Shown: piece after piece, positions 55,466 to 64,000 of the stretch
Numbering within the stretch: the first letter of the stretch is position 1
Layout: each line of letters begins with the position of its first letter
Assembly: GCA_028274465.1 (NCBI GenBank)
Contig: CM051455.1
Location: 70,662,985-70,726,984, forward strand
From: Plantago ovata
Taxonomy: Eukaryota; Streptophyta; Magnoliopsida; Lamiales; Plantaginaceae
Direction: 5' to 3'
Length of the DNA: 64,000 nucleotides
Translations under genes and position numbers: made by a program
The notes under the pieces: generated by a model
The model's input: the letters and a program-made list of their open reading frames with translations, nothing else
Told to the model about the DNA's origin: nothing
The model's database searches: none

Positions 55466-56736
55466 TGATGAATGTGTATTTTACACTTTCATTCGAGTCT
55501 TTTCACCTAATTTAGCTATCCTCTATGATAATTTAGCTATATTTTAGTACATTTTATTAGAATAGTGTCACGTTTCCCTTTAGATTTTATTTTACAGGTT
55601 TTGGTTGAAATTCGAAGATTTCCGGGCAAATATATTGAAGTTGACAAGGAATTGGTGTTCCAGAAGCCTATTTGGAGTATCTGAAGGTTTCCGGATAGGA
55701 TTTGGAGTCTAGGGGCCGAATCTGGAGGTTAGAAGGCTACTAGAAGTCATAAACCGAGTCCGAAAAGGTGAAGAAATCCAAATCCGCGTCGAAAAATGCG
55801 GAAATTCCGCGAAATACTGGGGGGCGAACCGCCGGAGTCAGGGGGCGAAGCGCCCCGGAGTAATTTCGGGCCTATATATAGTGCTCAGTTTTCTCTCCGA
55901 AAATCATATCTTTCCAAGCCTACTTTCTCACCTCTCTCTATAGTTTTAGGTAGGAACTTCCCGGGGCCTGTCCTGGGAGTTCCGTAGCTTAGGGGATACT
56001 TTTTCATAGTAGATTGGAGCGCGTAGGATCGCAATCATCCGGAGATTGACAACCTTCGGTGACTTTGTATCTTACAGTTTTTATCTACTTATTTTATTCT
56101 TCTTTCAATATGTTTTCTTCTATGATTACTATTGATTGCATGCCTATTATGAGTAGCTAAACTTATCGTTGGTGGTAGTATGTGAATTCTTAGCGAGGGA
56201 AGATAATCATGCTAATGGCTATATCGCGCATTATACTCCGTGTCATTGCTTTATTTCGTTGATCAGTTGCAACCAAAATTCTCGTATGTTGTATTGATTA
56301 CTATGCACGCATGGACACTAGTCGACCATCAGACCAATTATCTTCGTAGTGTTGAATAATTACGGAACACATTAGGACAGCAGTGTTGACTAGTCAGGCC
56401 AAATTATCTTCGTAGTGCTTAATACTTGCAACAGGACACAAGATTGATTCAAAGATCTCTATGCAAGACCGAGGAATTTATGCATGATTATCGACCCATT
56501 ATGTTAAGAAGGACCATACTATCACCAATCTCCATTATCTGCTTGAAAACCCCTATTGCTTTCTATCTGCTGTTTTATATTCTCTTGTTAAATAGATAAA
56601 GCTAGTTATAGTCCTGAGAGAACGACACTCGAGTCATTCTACTACTACACTACGGTTTTCGTTGTAGTTGCGGATTGCCTTTGGCTATTAACAAATTTAT
56701 TTGCTGAATCGAGACCTGACAAATCTCCGTTCATCA
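55466..56736 (+). repeat. 5' LTR of the autonomous-type element (1271 bp)
   Basis: TGATGAATG to CGTTCATCA. Palindromes GGGGCGAACCGCC / GGGGCGAAGCGCCCC at 55820-55857 and TATATATAG near 55873. Nearly identical to 63356-64000 over the shared part. Confidence 0.92.
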
Positions 56737-56739
56737 AAT

Positions 56740-56757
56740 TGGCGCCGTTGCCGGGGA
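56740..56757 (+). other. Primer-binding site, tRNA-Asp type, perfect
   Basis: TGGCGCCGTTGCCGGGGA, three bases after the LTR. Confidence 0.92.
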
Positions 56758-56981
56758 CTATACTCCTTTTTCTATTTAATTTGTTTATATTTACAGCTTT
56801 AGATTCCTATTTCTATTAGTTTTAGTTTTCCTTTTTAATCTCTCTCTGATTTCCTTGTCTGTTTCTAATACTCCTTTCCTAGCTTTAGTAGTCTTCGAAA
56901 TCCAGAAATTTTCTCGACTTTCGAAATTTCTAACGAGGCTAATTTTTAGTTTTGAGTTACTCCTGATACAGATTTCCAGGT

Positions 56982-58451
56982 ATGATGACCTTAAAAGCTC
57001 GCTTGACACCGACATTCTCACAAGTCAGGAGGGGGTCAGCTATATACTTGGAAGAAGAGTTATCGGGGTACGAGGTAACAAGCACCATAGTGAGAAGGAT
57101 ACCGAGGTTCGAAGAAGGAGAGGATATGAATCCAATAAGCTTCATCAGATTCTATGAAGAGGAGATAACAAAAGTTCCCGCAAAGGGATTCACCGAGGAT
57201 CAATTATGCAGGAAATTATTTCCTTTTGCTTTGGGATATGAACCGAGGATATGGATAGCAAGGTTAGCACCAGGATCACTGAAAACCTGGAGCCAAGTAG
57301 TAGAGGAGTTCTTGGCACGTTTCATGCCTTACCATGAGACGATTGCACTACAGAATCGGATCGAATACTTTAAGCAAGGAGAATACGAGCGGTTCTGTGA
57401 CACCTATGAACGTTTTGAGCTGTATAAACGTGAGTGCCCCCACCACCATTTCGACGATGGGGAGCTGATTTGGTTTTTTGTTGGAGGACTAAGAGATGAA
57501 GTTAGGCTTCAAATAGATGGGATATGTGGAGGTTTGGAAGAATGTACAGTTGAAGAGGCAGTGAAGGTCTTTCAAACGTACGGCAATGGATCTGCACAAT
57601 CCGAAAAAATCATGTCAAACGAAGTCGCCAACATATACTCAAATCAAGACGAAACTGAGGGGGTGTACGACAGCTATTCTGAGGACGAAGATCTCAGTGA
57701 GGAGGAGGAACTTGCATTTTACGCAGAAATCAAAGCCATTGAGAGTGTCTTCGAAGTAGCACACGCAGGGCAGGTTGAGAACAATCTTCGCATCGAGAAG
57801 GCTTTTGAAGCGATCGAAGTAACGGAGCAACTGATCAAAGAGCTTAGCCTACTGAAGTGTGGAAGGTGTGGTAATGAAGTCGAGGATACCCCACCGGAAG
57901 TAGTAAGCAAACCACCCGAAGTGACGAGCAAATCACCTCCTGACTCTAGGGAACAGGACAATCCTAGTTCTGCCGAAGAGATAACTGAAGCTGATCCGGA
58001 GCAGCCTCCGGCTGATGCTACCGAGGAGAATGAGTACGAAGAGGTGAATTTACTGCTCCGAGGAGGCAAGATGACCAAAATTCCTAACTTTGTACGTCCT
58101 CAGCGGGCGGAATCTACTGAGGTCAATAATAGAGGGGCAAGTACAGAACAAGAGGTTGGAGGAAGTCCAGAAGAACCTCAAGAAGTTCCAGGACAGAATG
58201 ATGAACCAAGACCATCTGTGATAGACATAGATGATGATGAAGCCGAGGAAGGAACCAATATGCCAGGAGGACTCCACAAATCTTCCAATCCATACGTGCC
58301 TCTGAAGCCACATGTGCCATACCCGAGTCGGACCAGTCAAGAAGGATATTCAAGATTCACCCCTATTCCAAAGACTGTCAAAGGTAGAGGTCAATGTGCC
58401 ACTCTTAGAGTTGATCTAGAATATTCCAGCTTATACGAAATTCTTTCGTGA
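56982..58451 (+). CDS. Gag-B (489 aa), C-terminus shifted
   Basis: Capsid precursor. MMTLKARLTPTFSQVRRGSA is followed by the Gag core (ALGYEPRIWIARLAPGSLKTW, FLARFMPYHETIALQ, CPHHHFDDGELIWFF) and an acidic half with YSEDEDLSEEEEL. No zinc knuckle, only CGRC. Compared with the copy at 54080, five bases are missing near 58338, so the last ~35 codons are out of frame (ending ATLRVDLEYSSLYEILS). The native frame would run on into the protease. The start follows TTTCCAGGTATG, conserved among gag-B copies. Confidence 0.8.
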   Translation: MMTLKARLTPTFSQVRRGSAIYLEEELSGYEVTSTIVRRIPRFEEGEDMNPISFIRFYEEEITKVPAKGFTEDQLCRKLFPFALGYEPRIWIARLAPGSLKTWSQVVEEFLARFMPYHETIALQNRIEYFKQGEYERFCDTYERFELYKRECPHHHFDDGELIWFFVGGLRDEVRLQIDGICGGLEECTVEEAVKVFQTYGNGSAQSEKIMSNEVANIYSNQDETEGVYDSYSEDEDLSEEEELAFYAEIKAIESVFEVAHAGQVENNLRIEKAFEAIEVTEQLIKELSLLKCGRCGNEVEDTPPEVVSKPPEVTSKSPPDSREQDNPSSAEEITEADPEQPPADATEENEYEEVNLLLRGGKMTKIPNFVRPQRAESTEVNNRGASTEQEVGGSPEEPQEVPGQNDEPRPSVIDIDDDEAEEGTNMPGGLHKSSNPYVPLKPHVPYPSRTSQEGYSRFTPIPKTVKGRGQCATLRVDLEYSSLYEILS

Positions 58452-58980
58452 GATCAAGAACAAAAGGATTACTTCAGGAAAGGAAGTGAATGGAGTTGAA
58501 ACGGTCAATTCGATTGCCGGATTGCCGATAAAGAAAAAGGATCCTGGCAGCTTCATCATCGACATAGCCATAGGGAATGGATGAACTACGCAGGCAATGC
58601 TTGACTTAGGAGCTAGCATTAACTTAATGCCGTATTCGGTATACAAGGCCCTGGAACTCTGAGAATTAACGCCAACTGAAATGGTGGTCCAAATGGCGTA
58701 CCAAAGTGTGAAGAGGCCAGTCGGGATAATAGAAGACATCATTGTGAAAGTGGACAAATTGATAATCCCAGCTGATTTTGTAGTAATGAAATCCGCGGAC
58801 GAAGGAAAGAGCCATATCCGTGAGCACATAGTACTATTGGGGATACCATTCATGGCAACTACCAACACATGCCTAGAAATTAAGGGCATGAAAATAACTA
58901 TGGAGGTAATGGGCGAAAAGATTGAGTTGGTAGGATGTAGCGTCAGAGACAAGGAAGTTGCGGAGGAATTAAAATTTGTC
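58340..58980 (+). pseudogene. DLGA-type protease region, broken
   Basis: In the frame that joins pol, the sequence encodes the typical pre-protease segment (KKDPGSFIIDIAIGNG) and active site AMLDLGASINLMPYSVYKAL near 58595-58650, then VDKLIIPADFVV and LLGIPFMAT. Three in-frame stops interrupt it (TAG near 58421, TGA near 58581 and TGA near 58661). The two TGAs sit where Arg (CGA) is expected, as C to T decay would give. This protease (DLGA) is distinct from the DTG protease of gag-A elements. Confidence 0.8.
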
Positions 58981-61876
58981 GATTGGTACGAATCCACAAT
59001 TCCAGAATTTCATCATAGCCATGGCGACCGCGAACCACTTGAGGAATCACTAACAATGCAAGCTGAGACGTGCTACATGACCAAAGAAGCAAGGGAACTA
59101 GTGGAAATAATGGATAGCACCCCAGAAATCCCCGCAGGAGTAGAGGTACTTGAACCTTTGGATGAGGAAGAAGAAGAAAGAGGGTTTCCTGAAGAACCTA
59201 GCTTAGTGAAACCGCTTCCTGCGCACCTCAAGTATGTGTATTTAGGAGAAAATGGGAAAAAGCCTGTGATTGTCTCCTCACATCTCTCAGACGATGAAGA
59301 AAGTAAGCTGATTGAAGTATTAAAGGAAAATTCCGCAGCTATAGGATGGGGGATCAGCGATATCAAAGGAATAAGCCCTACAAGATGCGTTCACAACATC
59401 ACTCTAGAAAAAGATGCCAAACCTATTAGGCAACCTCAGCGAAGGATAAATCCGGCAATGCAAGAGGTGGTAAAAAAGGAAGTGATCAAGTTGTTAGATG
59501 CTGATATGATTTACCCCATTCCAGATAGTCGATTGGTGAGCCCGGTACATGTAGTTCCTACGAAATCGGGAGTCACGGTGGAAGAGAATGAGAAGGGAGA
59601 ATTGGTACCGGTTAGGAAGACTACTGGATGGCGGATGTGCATTGACTACAGAAGATTAAATGCCGCTACTAAAAAGGATCACTTCCCTTTACCATTTATA
59701 GATGACATGCTAAACCGCCTTGCGGGGCGGAAGTTCTATTGTTTTCTTGATGGTTTATCAGGTTTCTACCAGATTCCGATTGCACCGGAGGATCAGGAGA
59801 AGACGACATTCACTTGCCCATTCGGAACATTTGCCTATAGGAGGATGCCATTTGGACTATGCAACGCTCCCGCCACTTTTCAAAGGTGCATGCTTTCTAT
59901 TTTCTCTGACATGGTAACTAAATTTGTTGAAGTTTTCATGGATGATTTTTCCCTTTTTGGTGATTCATTTGATGAGTGCTTGCAAAGACTAGATCTAGTT
60001 TTGAAAAGGTGCATTGAATGCAACTTGACCTTAAGCTGGGAGAAGAGTCACTATATGGTTAGAGAAGGCATTGTTCTAGGGCATGTAGTTTCTGAAAGAG
60101 GTATTGAGGTAGACAGGGCTATGATAGAAATCATTGAAAAACATCCCCCACCTACTTGCGTGAAAGAATTGCAATCTTTTCTTGGCCATGTAGGTTTTCA
60201 TAGGAGGTTTATTAAAGATTTTTGAAAATTGCTAAACCTCTAAGTAGCTTGCTTGCTAAAGATGTGGTTTTCCATTTCTCTAATGAATGCTTAGTTGCTT
60301 TTAATACCCTTAAGGAAAAGCTTGTTTCTGCTCCCATTGTTGTACCGCCTGACTGGAATCTTCCTTTCGAAATTATGTGTGATGCTTCGAATTTTGCTAT
60401 GGGTGCTGTTTTATGCCAAAAAGTTGATAAGCAGTATCGTGTGATTTATTATGTTAGTAAGACTCTAGACTCCGCACAGGTTAATTATACAACTACTGAA
60501 AAAGAATTTTTAGCTGTTGTCTTTGCTTTACAAAAGTTTAGGTGTTACTTAATTGGACATCCTGTGAATGTCCATATGATCATGCTGCTTTGAGACATTT
60601 GATAGCTAAGCAAGATTCTAAGCCTAGATTAATCCGTTGGGTCCTTTTACTGCAAGACTTTGATTTAACTATAGTGGATAGAGCTGGTAGGGAGAATTTA
60701 GTAGCAGATCATTTATCTAGAATACCTAATATTCCTATTGATCCGATACCCATCAATGAAGACCTCCCCGATGAGCACCAAATGAAAGCTAATGAAGAAC
60801 CATGGTATGCGGATATTGTAAACTATTTAGCTATGAATATTTGCCCCACTAACTTTTCAGCCTCGGACAAGAGAGCTCTGGGTAAGCAATGCAGGACTTA
60901 TATATGGGATGATCCGCATCTATTCAAGGAAGAAGCTGATGGGATTCTAAGGAGATGCGTTCCACAAGAAGAACAGCAAAGTGTCCTCAGCCATTGCCAT
61001 GACCTTAACTGTGGGGGGCACTACAGTGGATTAAAGACTGCACGCAAGGTACTGCAGGCAGGATTTTTCTGGCCAACAATATACAAAGATGCTCGAAGTT
61101 TTGTAAAGAATTGTGACCCGTGTCAACGAGGTGGTGGCATCGACAAGAAAGATGAAATGCCCCTTCAAGGGAATCTAGTGGTAGAACCTTTCGATGTATG
61201 GGGCATTGATTTTATGGGACCATTTCCAAACAGTGGAGGCTATGAATACATTCTTGTTGCAGTGGACTACGTGACTAAATGGGTAGAGGCAATTCCTACA
61301 AAAACAAATGACAGCGCAGTGGTTATGAAGTTCTTGAAGGAAGTGATATTCTCGAGATTTGGGTGCCCTAGGACAATCATCAGTGATGGAGGGTCACACT
61401 TCGTCAATAGAACGTTTGCTTCCCTTCTTAAGAGATACAGTGTCCACCACAGTGTTGCTACACCTTATCACCCACAGATATCGGGGCAAGTCGAAGTCAG
61501 CAACCTTCAAATCAAGAAGATCCTAGAGCGAGTAGTGAAGCCTAGTAGGAAGGATTGGGCAGGAAAATTAAATGATGCACTTTGGGCATACAGGACTAGC
61601 TACAAGACGGTGATTGGGACTACTCCGTACAGGCTTGTGTATGGGAAAACATGTCATCTTCCCGTAGAACTAGAACACAAGGCATATTGGGCTATTAAAG
61701 CACTCAACCTTGATATGGGAAAGGCTGGCGAGGAACGATTGTTGCAATTAGATGAGCTTGATGAATTACGACTAGGTGCTTATGAGAATGCCAAGATCTA
61801 CAAGGAACGTACTAAGAAGTATCACGATCGTTTTTTGTTTTGTTTTCTCACGAGTTTGATTGAGTATTATAGGTAA
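58981..61876 (+). pseudogene. RT-RNase H-integrase, two frameshifts, truncated
   Basis: Homologous to the intact frame at 40575. RT is open and complete to 60225 ([24 protein letters not shown] near 59935-59950). A lost C near 60223 shifts the frame. RNase H follows from 60222, and a second loss near 60577 destroys the HTDHAA motif. Integrase runs to 61828 with D, D and E present (IDFMGPF, SDGGSHF, GQVEVSN). It then jumps into 3' sequence, deleting about 90 codons including the GPYEI module. Not functional. Confidence 0.9.
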
Positions 61877-63355
61877 CTTATACAAGCATTAGCTCTCACC
61901 TTGGATCTACTTTCGGCGTTCGGGACGAGCGACGACGTTCAGGTTTGGGGAGGAGGTTATCGCTGGTTATCTCTATACTTATCTTTCTTATAAAACTCGT
62001 GAATTTTTTTTTGCATTTTCACGTTTACTGCTTTCTTAGATTTTTTAGGTTGCATTTCACTACATTCATCCTAGGATAGTTTTGCATGTTTTTTATGGAG
62101 TTTATTGCCGAATTTTTTGAAATTTTTTATTGGGTAAATCAACTAGCTATGCCATTAATCGTATGCTTCATCTCTATGAATTTGTTTGAGGTTTTTCTCG
62201 CTTGGCTTGTCACATTTATGTATTGCACTTAGTTGAGCTAGGTAGTCTCGACATCACTTAGTGGTGTTTTCTCTACTGCGGTTCACGAAGGCCTTTATAA
62301 TAGGATGATGCATGTTAGGGTCTTATGGTTGTTTCCCGAGTAATTATGTACCTAAGAGGCAACAAGTCTTCACCATGCTTTGAGATTGCTAAATGCCTAG
62401 GAAGGAGGTAGTGTGAGTTTGTGTGATCCTTTGTTATAACCTATTCTTCCGAATACGTTTGGGGAGGGGGTTACACCATCGTTAGACTTGTTTCTGTTTT
62501 TCATTCTCGTATCATAAGTTTATTTTCCTTTTTCCGTAAATTTTGTACTCCAACCAATTCTTTCGAATAGGTTTGGGGAAGTCGTGTGAGTCTTTTTGTT
62601 TCTCTCTTTGTTATGATAAAGCTGGCTAGAAAAAAATTGGAAAAAAAGAAGAAAGAAAAATTCCAGAAAAGAGAGAAAAAGAAAAAGAAAAAAAAGAATC
62701 TGGAAAGGAAAAAAGAAGACCCCAAAAAAGCAAAGAAGGGTCGAAAAAAGAAAAGCCAAATAGCAGTTTATCAAAGTTTTGAGTCTTTTTCATTTTTCGT
62801 ATTGTTCGTAATCGTGTTTTTTATTTTCTTTATCTTGAGTGTCATCTGTTCTAGACCACCCTCGTCCTGCCATTCAGGAAGTGGTGAATAGCTTAAGACT
62901 TTACTTGAGAGATGGGTAGAATAGGGGAGAGTTATCTTTTATAGGGAACCCTCCTTCGTTTGATGAGAGCCAGTACTGGTTCGACCTCTTCTGAGGGAAA
63001 GTCTTAACATGGTGGAACATCAGTAAGTCCTCAGTTTCATAGGCACGGGGCAACCATTCGTATCTTAGCATGCATCATTACGTCGTCACTGACTAGGTCC
63101 AGGTAGAGAATGTTACGAGAGACTATCTTGTCTTGACATAAGTGCTTATGTGGATGTGTATAAGTCAATCGAGGTATTCTTCAACCTATATTCATGCTTT
63201 GATTTATATTGTTTTTTGTTCATATGTTATTTGATAGATTCAGTAGATTAGTTCATTTCATTTGGCATGAAACTCCATTTTGAGTCTTGCATGTTTTTTG
63301 TATTAGAGTCTAGCTTAGTTGCTTGAGGACAAGCAAACGTTCGGTTTGGGGAGTT
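61829..63355 (+). other. 3' module of the autonomous-type element
   Basis: Polypurine-core copy near 61942, hairpins at about 62438-62459 (one mismatch) and 62552-62573 (one mismatch), purine tract about 62629-62757, polypurine tract 63343-63355. No gene. Confidence 0.8.
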
Positions 63356-64000
63356 TGATGAATGTGTATTTTACACTTTCATTCGAGTCATTTTCACCTA
63401 ATTTAGCTATCCTCTATGATAATTTAGCTATATTTTAGTACATTTTATTAGAATAGTGTCACGTTTCCCTTTAGATTTTATTTTACAGGTTTTGGTTGAA
63501 ATTCGGAGATTTCGGGGCATTTATATTGAAGTCTACAAGGAATTGGTGTTCCAGAAGCCTATTTGGAGTATCTGAAGGTTTCGGGATAGGATTTGGAGTC
63601 TAGGGGCCGAATCTGGAGGTTAGAAGGCTACTAGAAGTCATAAACCGAGTCCGAAAAGGTGAAGAAATCCAAATCCGCGTCGAAAAATGCGGAAATTCCG
63701 CGAAATACTGGGGGGCGAACCGCCGGAGTCAGGGGGCGAACCGCCCCGGAGTAATTTCGGGCCTATATATAGTGCTCAGTTTTCTCTCCGAAAATCATAT
63801 CTTTCCAAGCCTACTTTCTCACCTCTCTCTATAGTTTTAGGTAGGAACTTCCCGGGGCCTGTCCTGGGAGTTCCATAGCTTAGGGGATACTTTTTCATAG
63901 CAGATTGGAGCGCGTAGGATCGCAATCATCCGGAGATTGACAACCTTCGGTAACTTTGTATCTTACAGTTTTTATCTACTTATTTTATTCTTCTTTCAAT
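63356..64000 (+). repeat. 3' LTR of the autonomous-type element, cut by window edge
   Basis: TGATGAATG start, palindromes at 63710-63747, TATATATAG near 63765. Matches 55466-56100 with scattered substitutions. Confidence 0.92.

Larger units (their letters stand above)
55466..64000 (+). mobile_element. Autonomous-type gag-B element, right end outside window
   Basis: 5' LTR 55466-56736, perfect primer site, gag-B, DLGA protease, RT-RH-IN, 3' module, polypurine tract, and 645 bp of the 3' LTR. Order and content are those of Athila-type gypsy elements. It carries a frameshift at the gag-protease joint, three stops in the protease region, two single-base shifts in pol and a deleted integrase tail. 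It is complete in layout but cannot be functional. Confidence 0.88.

Noticed and set aside
1-64000. Host protein-coding genes, rRNA or tRNA genes
   Set aside because: Every stretch can be assigned to LTRs, element bodies or element 3' modules. The tRNA-like words found are primer-binding sites only.

Overview
The window is wall-to-wall plant LTR retrotransposon sequence; I found no ordinary host gene. Nearly all of it is Ty3/gypsy of the Athila type. The primer-binding sites match the 3' end of plant tRNA-Asp, the reverse transcriptase box is FMDDF, the integrase is DD35E, and one element carries an accessory ORF resembling the 'putative plant transposon protein' (Transposase_32) domain. One Ty1/copia remnant with a tRNA-iMet primer site is also present. 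This fits a repeat-rich angiosperm chromosome, probably a eudicot, but I cannot name the species.

Two Athila-like families occur. Family 1 has LTRs of about 1.2-1.3 kb that begin TGATGAA and end TTCATCA. Family 2 (positions 1-4618) has an unrelated LTR but the same internal 3' architecture. Family 1 internal regions come in two kinds. 'Gag-A' elements encode a Gag with a CCHC-type knuckle plus a DTG protease, and nothing in the window links them to RT or integrase. 'Gag-B' elements encode a different Gag, a DLGA protease and RT-RNase H-integrase. Both kinds share LTRs, primer site and polypurine tract, so the gag-A kind looks like a non-autonomous partner of the gag-B kind.

Layout. 1-4618: family 2 element lying in a minus-strand gag-B element (LTR 5014-6305), which itself interrupts a minus-strand gag-A (6306-7291). 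7380-10745: plus-strand gag-A element, head-to-head with the previous one. 10775-13586: copia remnant. 13587-17388: gag-A then gag-B pieces, each cut by another LTR. 17389-23230: gag-A element with an unidentified second ORF region. 23231-39168: heavily rearranged block holding an inverted gag-A element, a complete minus-strand gag-protease element (26582-32692, 5-bp target duplication CGCGC) and a plus-strand unit with the intact Transposase_32-like ORF. 39169-43790: LTR fused to an open RT-RH-IN frame. 43791-47071: minus-strand element end. 47072-53826: gag-A element. 52559-55465: gag-B element cut by a nearly full autonomous-type element (55466 to beyond 64000).

The most interesting structure is non-coding. 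Short GC-rich palindromes sit just upstream of the LTR TATA box and again inside the element, ahead of a gene-like leader, intron and accessory ORF. Family 2 has palindromes of different sequence at both equivalent places. A conserved 3' module carries tandem hairpins followed by copies of the polypurine-tract core, and it is shared by both families. Several inversion junctions coincide with the palindromes.
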